Shown one piece after another: positions 1-9,050 of a stretch of 47,570 bases of DNA. Within the stretch, counting starts at the first letter, position 1. Each line of letters begins with the position of its first letter. This DNA comes from an uncultured Porphyromonadaceae bacterium. Lineage in GTDB: Bacteria > Bacteroidota > Bacteroidia > Bacteroidales > Muribaculaceae. The stretch is from the NCBI GenBank assembly GCA_905202215.1, contig CAJKRG010000017.1:1-47570 (forward strand), read 5' to 3'. Below the pieces are notes generated by a model that did not search any database, was not told the origin of the DNA, and was given only the letters and a program-made list of their open reading frames with translations. The position numbers and the translations under genes were made by a program.

Positions 1-48
<48 letters not shown>

Positions 49-73
49 GTTGGTGTTTTTCTCATTTGCGTTG

Positions 74-105
74 CAAAGTTAGGCACTTTTGGGGAACTGA
101 CCAAA
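74..105 (-). promoter_or_regulatory. Promoter of the tRNA-Gly gene
   Basis: On the minus strand a -33 element TTTG (105-102) is followed by exactly 20 nt and the -7 element TAACTTTG (81-74), matching the Bacteroidetes consensus TAnnTTTG. Transcription would start near position 68, about 20 nt before the mature tRNA 5' end. Confidence 0.75.
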
Positions 106-225
106 TATTTTGGCAACTTTTTTTGAAGAAATTTTCACTTTGTTTTGCAAGTGGCTGACATGCTGAATGATAATTGTCGAATTTTTTTCGGCCAAAATCA
201 GCTCTCAGACGCGCTCTGAGCCTGG

Positions 226-257
226 TTTGCGTTATTTCGGCTTTTTTTTTACTTTTG
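226..257 (+). promoter_or_regulatory. Promoter of xth and the following GT2 gene
   Basis: TTTG at 226-229, a 20-nt spacer and TACTTTTG at 250-257 match the Bacteroidetes -33/-7 consensus. The predicted transcript starts near 263 and leaves a short A-rich leader before the ATG at 287. This supports the internal start over the longer open frame that begins at 167. Confidence 0.75.
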
Positions 258-286
258 TAGTAGAAGAAAAAATACAAAAAACTCAG

Positions 287-1045
287 ATGAAGTTAGTATC
301 GTGGAATGTTAATGGCCTCCGGGCTATCATAGGGAAAGGCTTTGCCGACATTTTTGAATCGATGGCCGCTGATATTTTCTGTCTTCAGGAGATAAAATTG
401 CAGGAAGGTCAGCTTGATCTCAATTTTGACGGCTACACATCTTATTATAGCTATGCGGAGAAAAAAGGATACTCGGGTACTGCGACGTTCTCCAGGTTTC
501 AGCCTCTCGGAGAGCAACACGAGATCGGAGTCGAGCGTCACGACCATGAGGGTAGGGTAGTGGTGCTCGAATATGATAGTTTTTATCTTGTCAATGTCTA
601 CACTCCGAATTCGCAGAGTGAGCTTGCACGGCTCGATTATCGTATGGATTGGGAAAATGAATTTCTGCTTTTCGTCAAAACGCTTGATGCCCGAAAACCG
701 GTTGTGATATGTGGTGACATGAATGTAGCCCATAATGAGATTGACCTGGCCAATCCCAAGACAAACCGCAACAATGCCGGGTTCACCGACAGCGAACGTG
801 CTTGTTTCAGTCGTCTTCTTGAGGCCGGTTTCGTCGATACTTACCGTTATCTGTATCCTGACGAGAAAGGCGCATACAGTTGGTGGAGTTATCGCGGACG
901 CGCGCGGGAGAAAAATGTCGGGTGGCGTATTGATTATTTTGTCGTTTCGGAGCGGATAGCCGATAGGCTCATCGATGCCCGTATACATTCCGATATTGTC
1001 GGTTCGGATCATTGTCCTGTAAGTATCGAGATCGATCTGTCGTGA
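287..1045 (+). CDS. xth: Exodeoxyribonuclease III (AP endonuclease)
   Basis: This 252-residue protein of the exonuclease III/APE1 family cleaves DNA at abasic sites and removes 3' blocking groups during base-excision repair. The family motifs are in order: SWNVNGLRA near residue 5 (metal and phosphate binding), LQEIK with Glu35 (metal ligand), NVYTPNS, GDMNVAHNEIDL in the central active site, and SDHCP near the C-terminus with the catalytic Asp-His pair. The length is normal for the ExoA-type branch. The frame is open from 167, but those extra 40 codons match no family sequence and lie largely upstream of the predicted transcription start, so ATG 287 is chosen. The stop overlaps the next gene's likely GTG start (GTGA), so the two are probably co-transcribed. 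Confidence 0.95.
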   Translation: MKLVSWNVNGLRAIIGKGFADIFESMAADIFCLQEIKLQEGQLDLNFDGYTSYYSYAEKKGYSGTATFSRFQPLGEQHEIGVERHDHEGRVVVLEYDSFYLVNVYTPNSQSELARLDYRMDWENEFLLFVKTLDARKPVVICGDMNVAHNEIDLANPKTNRNNAGFTDSERACFSRLLEAGFVDTYRYLYPDEKGAYSWWSYRGRAREKNVGWRIDYFVVSERIADRLIDARIHSDIVGSDHCPVSIEIDLS

Positions 1046-1860
1046 ACGTTTCCATCGTCACATATCATACCGACATCGACGAGTTGTCCCTCTGTCTACG
1101 CTCACTCGACAGTCCGTGCGTCGATACTATATATATAGTGGATAATGCAGCCGATGGTGTCATGCGCGATTTCTGTGCCGGCATTCCGTCTGTAGAATAT
1201 CTTTCGTCCTCCAACGACGGCTATGGCGCCGGTCATAATCAGGCTATGCTACGCAGTCTCGAAGCCGGAGTTGACTATCATCTTGTGCTCAACAGTGATG
1301 TCGAATTTGAACCTTGCATTCTTGAAAAAGCGGTATCACTGATGGACTCGCACGATGACATCGCCCTGGTACATCCCCGTCTGGAATATCCCGACGGCCG
1401 CCAGCAATACACGGCCCGTCTGCTTCCCACTCCCCTTGATGTATTTGCACGTCGTTTTCTTCCCGGATTTTTATTTAGGGGCAGAGACCGCCGCTATACC
1501 CTTCAGTTTGCAGACAGAAGCGAAGCTTTGAATGTTCCCTATGTGCAGGGCAGCTTCATGCTCATCCGCTGTCAGGCCTTGAGAGAAACCGGATTGTTCG
1601 ATACGCGTTTTTTTATGTATCCGGAGGATATCGACCTGACACGTCGTCTTCACCGTAGATATAAGACCTTGTATTGGCCCGGGATTTCAGCAGTACATAA
1701 GCATAAGGCTGCCTCTTATCGCAATTTCCGTATGCTGTGGATTCACATCGTGAATATGGCGCGATATTTCAATAAATGGGGCTGGTTTGCCGATTGCGAA
1801 AGGCGTCGCATGAACCGGATCCTCCTGAAATATCTGTCAGACCGTGGATATAATCCCTAA
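1042..1860 (+). CDS. GT2 glycosyltransferase, rhamnosyltransferase-like
   Basis: A 272-residue cytosolic family 2 glycosyltransferase of the WbbL/RfbN-like type, which transfers a sugar from a nucleotide or lipid donor during surface polysaccharide or glycolipid assembly. The N-terminal SIVTYH strand opens the GT-A fold. LNSDVEF is the DXD-type metal and donor site. YVQGSFMLIR followed by FFMYPEDIDLTRRL is the acceptor-side ED motif typical of the family. GTG 1042 is chosen because the protein then begins right at the fold and overlaps the xth stop by four bases; TTG 1012 would add ten residues. No polysaccharide cluster surrounds it, so the acceptor is unknown. Its last 24 bases overlap the end of a convergent GT2 gene. 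Confidence 0.88.
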   Translation: MNVSIVTYHTDIDELSLCLRSLDSPCVDTIYIVDNAADGVMRDFCAGIPSVEYLSSSNDGYGAGHNQAMLRSLEAGVDYHLVLNSDVEFEPCILEKAVSLMDSHDDIALVHPRLEYPDGRQQYTARLLPTPLDVFARRFLPGFLFRGRDRRYTLQFADRSEALNVPYVQGSFMLIRCQALRETGLFDTRFFMYPEDIDLTRRLHRRYKTLYWPGISAVHKHKAASYRNFRMLWIHIVNMARYFNKWGWFADCERRRMNRILLKYLSDRGYNP

Positions 1861-2772
1861 AATAGCTCTTCCCAGATATGACACAAGCGCTCCGGCTTTA
1901 TTTTTCCACCTCGTTTCGGGATCGCTCAGTATGGCCATGCGTTCCCGGCTGATCATCGAGTAGCATGAAGATGCCAGCTCTTTGTCGCCGTGGCGCGAGG
2001 CTTCCACAAATATATTGAAATAGGCGCTGAAGCGTCGGCTGCGTGCGGCCGGCAGCAGTTCGGGGCGGTGTTGTCCGATGAAACTGAATACTTTCTCGGT
2101 CGCCCGGATTGCGTCCAGTCTGCGGGGGTGCCATGTGTTTATGAAGCTCGTCTCGTTTTTTCTATAAAAGTACAGTCTGTCGCGGGTTATCGCTATTCTG
2201 TTGCAGCGGGCGTAAATTCTGGGTATTATTTCAAGATCTTCATAGTACAGACCGTTGACAAATCTTATGCCGTCAAACAGTTCTGCCTTGAATAATTTTC
2301 CCCAGCAGGAAGTATTGAAGGCTTGTTTCTGATATAGTGATCTTTTTATCGCTGTCGTCGAATCGTATTTCTGAAACTTATTATTATAGTTCCAGCCCGA
2401 CGGCGCTTTGTTCTGCCATATAAATCCCGCACACGCTACGTCGCAGTCGTTCATTCGGGTCAGCAATATCTCCATGGCATGCGGTGCATAGGTGTCATCG
2501 GCATCACAGAACGCTATATATTTTCCTGTGGCACTGTCAAGTCCGATATTGCGTGCCGCTGACTGTCCCGAATTTGCTATATGCATGTATCTGATACGAC
2601 GCGGATCACGGTTCAGATATTCATGGCAGATTTCAGCACTTCCGTCTGTGCTTCCGTCATCTACCACGATTATCTCAAGATCTTCCAGTGTCTGTGCCAG
2701 TAGACTGTCGAGACACTCCCGCAGATATCTCTCGCCGTTATATACGGGCACGATGACAGAAACCGCAGGCAT
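1837..2772 (-). CDS. GT2 glycosyltransferase, EpsJ/CpsI-like
   Basis: A 311-residue family 2 glycosyltransferase. The protein begins with SVIVPVYNGERYL, followed by IIVVDDGSTDGS (nucleotide binding) and FCDADDTY (DXD-type metal site), and a helical C-terminal half that should bind the acceptor. The start at 2772 gives the usual N-terminus and leaves 4 nt after the upstream stop; a start at 2814 would add 14 residues inside the previous gene. It is the last gene of a long minus-strand operon behind the GHL10 hydrolase, so it may act on a surface glycan. The specific sugar cannot be read from the sequence. Confidence 0.9.
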   Translation of the reverse strand: MPAVSVIVPVYNGERYLRECLDSLLAQTLEDLEIIVVDDGSTDGSAEICHEYLNRDPRRIRYMHIANSGQSAARNIGLDSATGKYIAFCDADDTYAPHAMEILLTRMNDCDVACAGFIWQNKAPSGWNYNNKFQKYDSTTAIKRSLYQKQAFNTSCWGKLFKAELFDGIRFVNGLYYEDLEIIPRIYARCNRIAITRDRLYFYRKNETSFINTWHPRRLDAIRATEKVFSFIGQHRPELLPAARSRRFSAYFNIFVEASRHGDKELASSCYSMISRERMAILSDPETRWKNKAGALVSYLGRAILGIISTV

Positions 2773-2776
2773 TTCT

Positions 2777-4225
2777 TTATTTGATAAGAACCGGTATGGA
2801 GGCCTCCGATTCATTGTTCACTCGGTCGATAGCGGTGACGACATACGTGCCGCTCTGTGTCGGCTTATAGAAAAGATTCGGAGTCACCGCTACTATATTT
2901 TCAGCACGGTTTATGTCGATTTCCTCCGGTGAGTCGAACCGGTATACTGCAAACCGAACAGCATCATCTGTTTTCCCTTTAGGCATATCTGCGGTCCACA
3001 CGATTGTCTTGTCGTTTTCTACTCCGATATTGCCTGGCGCGGCAGGCTGCGTTGTGCCGAGCCAGCTGCACGCCGGAGGCAGTGCTATAGTCTTCTGATA
3101 GTTCACGCACAGGGAGTCGGCGATGCCGCCGCTGTTTTTGGTGAGCGAATAGCCCGGCCACCAGCAGTTGCCTGAAATATTGTTGAGGGCGCGTACGGGT
3201 TTCATTTTTTCGGCCAGTTCTTCCTTTTTCATTGTCCGTTCGACGTCCTGCCCGATATAGAGATGTCGGCTTTTCCCGGCATTCTCGTTCCACCATTCTA
3301 CGAGTACCCTGTAGGAAGCCGATTTGTGATCCAGCTCCCAGTAAAGCTGTGGAAGCAGATAGTCTATCCAGCCGTTTTTCTCCCACAGAAGCACATCGGC
3401 ATACAGAGCATCATAGTTCTGAAGACCATTGGTGTCGCTGCCGCGCGGATCGCTTTTTTTATTACGCCATATACCGAACGGACTGATCCCGAACCGTACC
3501 CAGGGTTTCAGTTTCTTGATAGTTCTGTTTACATCCTCGATGAGCAGATCCACATTTTTTCGTCGCCAGTCATCCCGTTTCATTCCCTTTCCGTATTTGG
3601 CATAGTCGGCTGCATCCGGAAATTCTTTTCCTGCAATAGGGTAAGGATAGAAATAATCGTCGAAATGGATCGCGTCTATATCATAACGCGATACGATGTC
3701 TTCCACCACCTTGCAGATAAACTCCCGGTTCTCGGGCAGCGCCGGATTGAAATACAGCTTACCGCCGTATCGCACAAAGCGCTTCGGATATTTGTGGTAT
3801 ATATGTCCTTTGGGAAGAGTCTGTTTGGCCGAGCTGGTCACTCTGTATGGATTTAGCCACGCATGCAGTTCCATGCCACGGTCGTGTGTCTCTTTCACCA
3901 TGAATTCAAGAGGATCCCAGTAGGGCGACGGTGCTTTGCCGTCGTCGGTCAGAAATCGGCTCCACGGCTCGTGCCGGCTGTCATAGAAGGCATCCGATTG
4001 CGGTCTGACCTGAAACAGGACCGCATTTACGCCCATCATCTGCAGACTGTCGAGTTGCGACCGCAGATAAGCCTTGCATTTTTCAGTACCCATGTTTTTA
4101 TATTGGCTCTGATACACGGTATGAAGCCATGCTCCGCGGAATTCGCGCTTTGGCGCGGATGCAGGAAGAGTAAGAGTGGCGCATAACGCCAATAATAGCG
4201 GTAGTATCTTGAATTTCACCAGCAT
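2777..4225 (-). CDS. Secreted GHL10-family glycoside hydrolase-like protein
   Basis: A 482-residue protein of the GHL10 family (PF02638, formerly DUF187), TIM-barrel proteins thought to cleave glycans. A signal peptide (residues 1 to about 24, hydrophobic LLLALCATLTLPASA) indicates export. The barrel starts with REFRGAWLHTVYQSQ, and the family blocks GVNAVLFQVRPQSDAFYDS, ELHAWLNPYR, IDAIHFDDYFYPYP and LPQLYWE follow. The last 90 residues look like a fibronectin-type beta domain (IVWTADMP through TYVVTAIDRVNNES). The start overlaps the symporter gene's end by 10 nt. The substrate is unknown; a role in cell-envelope or dietary glycan turnover is inference. Confidence 0.88.
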   Translation of the reverse strand: MLVKFKILPLLLALCATLTLPASAPKREFRGAWLHTVYQSQYKNMGTEKCKAYLRSQLDSLQMMGVNAVLFQVRPQSDAFYDSRHEPWSRFLTDDGKAPSPYWDPLEFMVKETHDRGMELHAWLNPYRVTSSAKQTLPKGHIYHKYPKRFVRYGGKLYFNPALPENREFICKVVEDIVSRYDIDAIHFDDYFYPYPIAGKEFPDAADYAKYGKGMKRDDWRRKNVDLLIEDVNRTIKKLKPWVRFGISPFGIWRNKKSDPRGSDTNGLQNYDALYADVLLWEKNGWIDYLLPQLYWELDHKSASYRVLVEWWNENAGKSRHLYIGQDVERTMKKEELAEKMKPVRALNNISGNCWWPGYSLTKNSGGIADSLCVNYQKTIALPPACSWLGTTQPAAPGNIGVENDKTIVWTADMPKGKTDDAVRFAVYRFDSPEEIDINRAENIVAVTPNLFYKPTQSGTYVVTAIDRVNNESEASIPVLIK

Positions 4226-5619
4226 TCTGTTTTTTCTGATATTTCGGGAATTGTATTTTTATGATAAACCGGGTCAATGCCTTTGCGGCGTTGGCTCCGG
4301 TAGTCGTCAAGGCATTTTATTGCGTATCGTCCGAGAAGCACAATCGCTACTATGTTGCATAGTGTCATCAGAGCCATAGTTATATCAGCCAAAGCCCATA
4401 CCAGGCTTAGAGAGGCTACCGACCCGACTGCAACCATTGCGGCCGAAAGAAGTCTTAATATCGTGTGCGATCCTCTGCACCGCCCTATGAAGTCGGTGTT
4501 TGTCTCACCGTAATAGTAATTTGCCACAATGCTTGTGAAACCGAACAGTACGATTGCTATAGCTACGAAAACAGTCGCGGCTGTTCCGACCTCATTGGAC
4601 AGGGCTGCCTGAGTAAGTTCTATGCCAGTCAGTCCGTTGTCGAAAACGCCGCTGCAAAGAATTATGAAAGCTGTCGCCGTGCATACCAGAAGTGTGTCGG
4701 TATACACCCCGAGGGTCTGTATCAGTCCTTGTTTTACCGGGTGTGAAACATCCGCGGTCGCTGCGGCATTGGGTGTCGAGCCTTCGCCGGCTTCATTGCT
4801 GAAGAGGCCACGTTTCACACCCATTATCATTGCCATCCCGATTCCGCCTCCGGCTATCTGGTTGATTCCGAATGCGTTTTCCAGAATAAGTCCCATCACA
4901 TGTGGAAAATGGCTGATTCTCACCGCTACCACATAGAGAGCGAGCAGAAGATAGAAGACGGCCATTGCCGGCACGACAATCTCGTTTAATTTTGCTATAC
5001 GCTGTATGCCCCCCCAGATCACGGCCAGGGTGAGCACTGTGAGAACGGCTCCGGTCATCATGTTGTTTATACCGAAACTGTTGTGCAGCGCTATGGCTAT
5101 GGTGTTGGACTGTACCGAATTGAACGCAAGAGCGAAGGTGATCGTGATAAGTATGGCGAAAGTGCGGGCATACCACCGTTTGCCGAGTCCTTTCTGTATA
5201 TAATATGCCGGGCCGCCGCGGAAAGAATGCTCGCCTTTTATTTTAAAGAGTTGTGCGAGCGTCGATTCCACAAAAGCATTGGCTGAGCCTAAAAACGCCA
5301 CGACCCACATCCAGAATACCGCCCCGGGACCGCCGAGTGCGATCGCTATGGCTACTCCCGCCACATTTCCTGTACCTACGCGGCTGGCAAGCGATACTGC
5401 GAACGCCTGGAACGAGCTTATCCGTTTTGTCGGCGCGCCTGCGCTGCCGGAGGCATCGTATTTCCCGCCCGAGCGTATGAGAAGCCGGAACATTTCACCG
5501 ATCATGGTGAATTGTACGCCTCGCAGTCTCAGCGTGAAATAAAGTCCGGCGCCGAGGAGTACGGCCACAAGTACATATGACCACAGGAAGTCGTTGATTA
5601 TGTCGATTATGTCGGTCAC
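4216..5619 (-). CDS. AGCS-family alanine/glycine:sodium symporter
   Basis: A 467-residue inner-membrane protein of the alanine or glycine:cation symporter family (TC 2.A.25), which imports alanine or glycine with sodium. The sequence has about ten to eleven hydrophobic helices. The family blocks are LASRVGTGNVAGVAIAIALGGPGAVFWMW (residues about 75-100, the sodium and substrate site), GGPAYYIQKGLG, GVKRGLFSNEAGEGSTPNAAATA and a C-terminal TNTDFIG region. The length is typical. It overlaps the ABC ATPase gene by ATGA at its start and the GHL10 gene at its end, so translational coupling is likely. Confidence 0.94.
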   Translation of the reverse strand: MTDIIDIINDFLWSYVLVAVLLGAGLYFTLRLRGVQFTMIGEMFRLLIRSGGKYDASGSAGAPTKRISSFQAFAVSLASRVGTGNVAGVAIAIALGGPGAVFWMWVVAFLGSANAFVESTLAQLFKIKGEHSFRGGPAYYIQKGLGKRWYARTFAILITITFALAFNSVQSNTIAIALHNSFGINNMMTGAVLTVLTLAVIWGGIQRIAKLNEIVVPAMAVFYLLLALYVVAVRISHFPHVMGLILENAFGINQIAGGGIGMAMIMGVKRGLFSNEAGEGSTPNAAATADVSHPVKQGLIQTLGVYTDTLLVCTATAFIILCSGVFDNGLTGIELTQAALSNEVGTAATVFVAIAIVLFGFTSIVANYYYGETNTDFIGRCRGSHTILRLLSAAMVAVGSVASLSLVWALADITMALMTLCNIVAIVLLGRYAIKCLDDYRSQRRKGIDPVYHKNTIPEISEKTECW

Positions 5620-6371
5620 AGAGTGAAGGAATATGAAGTTTTGTCGAAATGTAATCCGGGAAAGGCGTTGTCGAGATACCCGGCCTCAATCGCTTTGTCG
5701 CGCTCCGAGGCATGAAGGCGTCCCTCCCTTTTGTCGACTATCCACAGCATGTCGGCCGAAGCTATCGCGGAAGATACATCGTGGGTCGAGAGCACGATGG
5801 CTTTTCCCGAATCGGCCAGACGGCGCAATAATGCCGTGATCTCTATGCGGCCTGCCACATCGAGAAATGCCGTAGGCTCGTCGAGTATTATGAGGGGAGT
5901 ATCCTGTGCCAGGGCGCGGGCAATCATCACTTTCTGCCGTTCGCCGTCGCTGAGTGTGCCCAGAAGTCTTTTTTTCATGCCGTACATGCCGACTGCTTCA
6001 AGCGACCGGTCTACGATCCTGCGGTCTTCTTCGGTAAGGCGTCCCAACAGGCCTGTATAGGGGTGCCGTCCTATCTCAACCGTTTCTCCGACGCTTAATC
6101 CACCTCCACCCGAACGGTCGGTAAGCACCATGGCGAGGCTTTTGGCCAGATTGGAACGGCGCATATGGCTCAGCTCGTTGCCATTTAGCCATATGGAACC
6201 TCCCAGTGCAGCCTGCGTGCCGCTTAGCGTACGCAATAGAGTCGATTTGCCGCTTCCGTTGGCTCCTATAAGTGCTGTGAAAGAACCTTCCGGTACTCTC
6301 ACATTCACATCTGAAAGTACAGTCCGACGCCCGTATCCGACATTGAGATTATGTGTCTCGAGAACCGTCAT
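5616..6371 (-). CDS. ABC transporter ATP-binding protein, FecE/BtuD type
   Basis: A 251-residue cytoplasmic ATPase of the iron-siderophore/heme/cobalamin import family. It carries Walker A GANGSGKST (residues 36-44), a variant signature LSDGERQKV in place of LSGGQ, Walker B LIILDEP followed by TAFLDVAGR (D-loop) and the switch histidine in STHD. The frame is open to 6770, but the first 133 codons are out-of-frame permease sequence; ATG 6371 overlaps the permease stop as ATGA. It powers the permease and binding protein encoded immediately upstream. Confidence 0.95.
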   Translation of the reverse strand: MTVLETHNLNVGYGRRTVLSDVNVRVPEGSFTALIGANGSGKSTLLRTLSGTQAALGGSIWLNGNELSHMRRSNLAKSLAMVLTDRSGGGGLSVGETVEIGRHPYTGLLGRLTEEDRRIVDRSLEAVGMYGMKKRLLGTLSDGERQKVMIARALAQDTPLIILDEPTAFLDVAGRIEITALLRRLADSGKAIVLSTHDVSSAIASADMLWIVDKREGRLHASERDKAIEAGYLDNAFPGLHFDKTSYSFTL

Positions 6372-7384
6372 GAAAAATAGACAAGCCTGTGCCTGTTCAG
6401 CAGCACATATATGATAATGGGAACACCTATCAGCGGCGTGATGGCGTTGATAGGCAGTATTGTACCTGTGACGAGCGACGGCGCGACCGACGCGATCTGA
6501 CAGATGAGTCCGAGCGCGCCTCCGGCGAGCGCGGTGGCCGGCAGGAGTATTTTGTGGTTGGCGGTTCCGCACATCATGCGTGCGATGTGTGGAACTACAA
6601 GTCCGATAAATCCTATAGGACCGCACCAGGCCGTTACTACAGCTGTGAGTGCGCCTGAGATGGCGAGTAGGGCAGAGCGTGTACGCTTCATATCCACTCC
6701 GGAACTTTCGGCATAACGTGAACCGAGCAGCATGGCGTTCAGACTTTTGCAGTATGGAATACACATGCATATCAGCAGCAGCGAAAGCGCACTGAACAGC
6801 GGCAGGCTTTCAGGCCCCACGCCTGCGAATGTTCCCATGCCCCACATCACGAAACTGTGAACGGAGTTTTCTGTCGCGAAATAATTGAGGAGCGAAATGG
6901 CGGATGACGAAAGATATCCGATAAGTATACCTATGATCAGAAGAATGTCGGCTGATCGCACGAAACTTGAAAAAAACAACAATATGGCCAGCACGGCGCC
7001 CGCGCCGGCAAATGCCCCCGTGATTACGGCGAGGCGTCCCCAGAAGCCAAGCAGGCCTCCCAGAGCGAGGAGTACGACGGCTACGCCGAGACTCGCACCC
7101 GTGGAGATGCCCATTATCGACGGGCCGGCAAGAGGATTGTTGAAACACGTCTGCATCAGAAGACCGGCTACGGCAAGTGCCGCGCTTGCCGCCATAGCCG
7201 TGGTCAGGGCCGGTATGCGTGTGTCAAGCACTATGAAATTCACGGTAGACTCGGCTTTGCCGCATAGGGCTGCCATGATTTCACCCGCATCAAGCCCCAC
7301 GCCGCCTGCAAAAAGGCCGGCGCCGAAAAAAATCGGGAGTGCAAGTGCGAGAATGCTTAGCGATATGCGGCTGCGGCGTGTCAT
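6368..7384 (-). CDS. FecCD-family ABC transporter permease (BtuC/HmuU type)
   Basis: A 338-residue inner-membrane permease expected to form a homodimeric channel for an iron chelate, heme or corrinoid. About ten hydrophobic helices are visible. The family blocks LTTAMAASAALAVAGLLMQTCFNNPLAGPSIMGISTGA (residues about 53-92), WCGPIGFIGLVVPHIARMM (the loop that contacts the ATPase) and a C-terminal GVPIIIYVLLNRH are clear. The start overlaps the stop of the binding-protein gene by four bases. No TonB-dependent receptor lies in the window to suggest the cargo. Confidence 0.95.
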   Translation of the reverse strand: MTRRSRISLSILALALPIFFGAGLFAGGVGLDAGEIMAALCGKAESTVNFIVLDTRIPALTTAMAASAALAVAGLLMQTCFNNPLAGPSIMGISTGASLGVAVVLLALGGLLGFWGRLAVITGAFAGAGAVLAILLFFSSFVRSADILLIIGILIGYLSSSAISLLNYFATENSVHSFVMWGMGTFAGVGPESLPLFSALSLLLICMCIPYCKSLNAMLLGSRYAESSGVDMKRTRSALLAISGALTAVVTAWCGPIGFIGLVVPHIARMMCGTANHKILLPATALAGGALGLICQIASVAPSLVTGTILPINAITPLIGVPIIIYVLLNRHRLVYFS

Positions 7385-8532
7385 TGGCCTGTCCTCTTGA
7401 AGTATTTCAGTTCATAGCCCGGCATGAGGTTCGGGTGAAAAATAGCCACATAATCTGCAAGTATTTTTTCCGGATGAAATGCCATATCGTTGAAAATGAG
7501 CCTTTCCGCCGAGTTGCAGCTGTATATGTCGCCGTTTTTCCATGCCTTGAATGCCGTGTAGCGCGGATTCATGGCTTTTAGGGAGGCCGGAGTGGTCTCA
7601 TAGCCGAAGGAACGTACCAGCCACAGATCGGCATCAATCGCGGCTTCGGCCACGTTTTCGAGCGAAAGGGCGAGCGAACCGGTGCCTTCGTTTGTGGCCC
7701 AGGGATAGGCTGCGCCTGCGTCTGCCAGCATTGTCGCCTGATAGCTGTCGCCTGCCGCAACATACCATACTCCGTTATACTCCGTTTCGGTAAGTACTTT
7801 AGGAGCGGGCTCGTTTGCGAGTTTCACTTTCAGCATGAGGTCGGAATAATCCTCTATCACTTTGGTGAAAATACTGTCGGCTTTCTCTTTTTCTCCGAAA
7901 AGTTCGCCGAGAAGAAGCAGCCATTCGGCCCTCGCTATAGGAGTGGTCTCCAGATAGTCGGCCATTTCCACGGCTGCCATTCCGGGCGGGAACTTGCCCG
8001 AAGCCATGGTTTGCATCGGAGCACGCAGCACTGCCTCTATACCGGCGGCAGCCATGCGCTCGACCGACGGCGAATCGGCTGTCCCGACATCAGCTACCTC
8101 TTTCTTCGACAGCATTACGCCGACGGTGTCTCCTTTCGGGAAAAACGGGGCATCGGCAACGGCGGCCAGCGAGCCTATCGCGCCGAGTTCTTCCATCGCC
8201 GATGTGTGGACTGCCGAAAAGACTGCAGCCCGGCGTACGGGAGTCCGGATCACGGTCATGCCGGCTGGAATATCGTCGGGCATCGTCGAGTCGCGGTCTA
8301 CGAGCAGATAGCGCGCCAGTGTCTTGTCCGGCTCCCACGGATTGGCTATTTCAGCCAGCCGTTGTCCGTTTCCGTAGTCCACCAGATTGAGATAGCGTGC
8401 ATGGTGGGTAAGTGTGTCGGGGGTGTCGCTCCCTGCTTCAAAGCTGTCTTCGCTGTTGCCGCTCCGGCACGACGAAAGCCCCGGAAGCGTCAATGCTGCC
8501 AGGGCTATGGCTGTCAACCTTGTGAGTCGCAT
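7381..8532 (-). CDS. ABC transporter substrate-binding lipoprotein (FecB/BtuF fold)
   Basis: A 383-residue periplasmic binding protein of the helical-backbone type. The N-terminus is a lipoprotein signal with lipobox LSSC (Cys22). The two lobes read FSAVHTSAMEELGAIGSLAAVADAPFF and, after a long linker helix, PKVLTETEYNGVWYVAAGDSYQATMLADAGAAYPW, which matches siderophore, heme or cobalamin binding proteins. The frame is open to 8790, but ATG 8532 gives the lipoprotein signal and overlaps the DUF805 stop (TAATG), so it is the start. Its cargo is unknown; iron chelate, heme and cobalamin are all possible. Confidence 0.93.
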   Translation of the reverse strand: MRLTRLTAIALAALTLPGLSSCRSGNSEDSFEAGSDTPDTLTHHARYLNLVDYGNGQRLAEIANPWEPDKTLARYLLVDRDSTMPDDIPAGMTVIRTPVRRAAVFSAVHTSAMEELGAIGSLAAVADAPFFPKGDTVGVMLSKKEVADVGTADSPSVERMAAAGIEAVLRAPMQTMASGKFPPGMAAVEMADYLETTPIARAEWLLLLGELFGEKEKADSIFTKVIEDYSDLMLKVKLANEPAPKVLTETEYNGVWYVAAGDSYQATMLADAGAAYPWATNEGTGSLALSLENVAEAAIDADLWLVRSFGYETTPASLKAMNPRYTAFKAWKNGDIYSCNSAERLIFNDMAFHPEKILADYVAIFHPNLMPGYELKYFKRTGQ

Positions 8533-9026
8533 TATTCGCCGTAAGGGTTCGGCCCGTACTGGTTGTCGGGGGCGCTCTTCTTGCACATCAGCACAATCCA
8601 CCAGATTGCGAATATGAACAGAAGAATATAGGGGAATATCAGATTGGCTGCGATCGACTGGATGTTGCTCTGCAGCTCGGCGGCAGCGGTGACATCGCCT
8701 GTGAGAAGGCCGGGTGCATTCTGTGCGAAGACAGTGATTATCCATACGGCACATGCAGCCATTATTATATAGAATATGGCCAGCCACCATCCGCTCTTGC
8801 CTATGTCATGGAGGCGGCGTGTGCCGAGGGCGAGGCTCGGTATCAGGCAGGCGAGGGTGAATGCGTAGTTGATATAGTTGCCGAATGTGCCGAACATGCC
8901 GAGTACGCACGATACGAGAAACATGAACAGCACCACCCACCAGTATTCGGCACGGGTGGAACGGCCCTTGAAGTTGGCATAGTTCGCGAAGAACATCTTG
9001 ATTGCCGTAATGAAATCTACATTCAT
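8532..9026 (-). CDS. DUF805 family membrane protein
   Basis: A 164-residue membrane protein with four hydrophobic stretches. The family signature is visible: FKGRSTRAEYWWVVLF near residue 20 and LGTRRLHDIGKSGWW near residue 68. DUF805 proteins are small inner-membrane proteins without an established biochemical role. It is the first gene of the seven-gene minus-strand operon and has its own promoter at 9051-9082. The following lipoprotein gene begins inside its stop codon. Whether it helps the transporter or is simply co-transcribed cannot be told from sequence. Confidence 0.9.
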   Translation of the reverse strand: MNVDFITAIKMFFANYANFKGRSTRAEYWWVVLFMFLVSCVLGMFGTFGNYINYAFTLACLIPSLALGTRRLHDIGKSGWWLAIFYIIMAACAVWIITVFAQNAPGLLTGDVTAAAELQSNIQSIAANLIFPYILLFIFAIWWIVLMCKKSAPDNQYGPNPYGE

Positions 9027-9050
9027 AACCTGATTTTATTTTAGTTTCCG

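Noticed and set aside
293..1012. 239-codon frame antisense to xth
   Set aside because: No motif, and the exonuclease III frame is fully conserved on the other strand.
6372..6770. N-terminal extension of the ABC ATPase
   Set aside because: The added residues are the permease gene read in another frame; ATG 6371 has the ATGA overlap and the correct protein start.
8533..8790. N-terminal extension of the substrate-binding lipoprotein
   Set aside because: It would bury the lipoprotein signal; the sequence is DUF805 in another frame.
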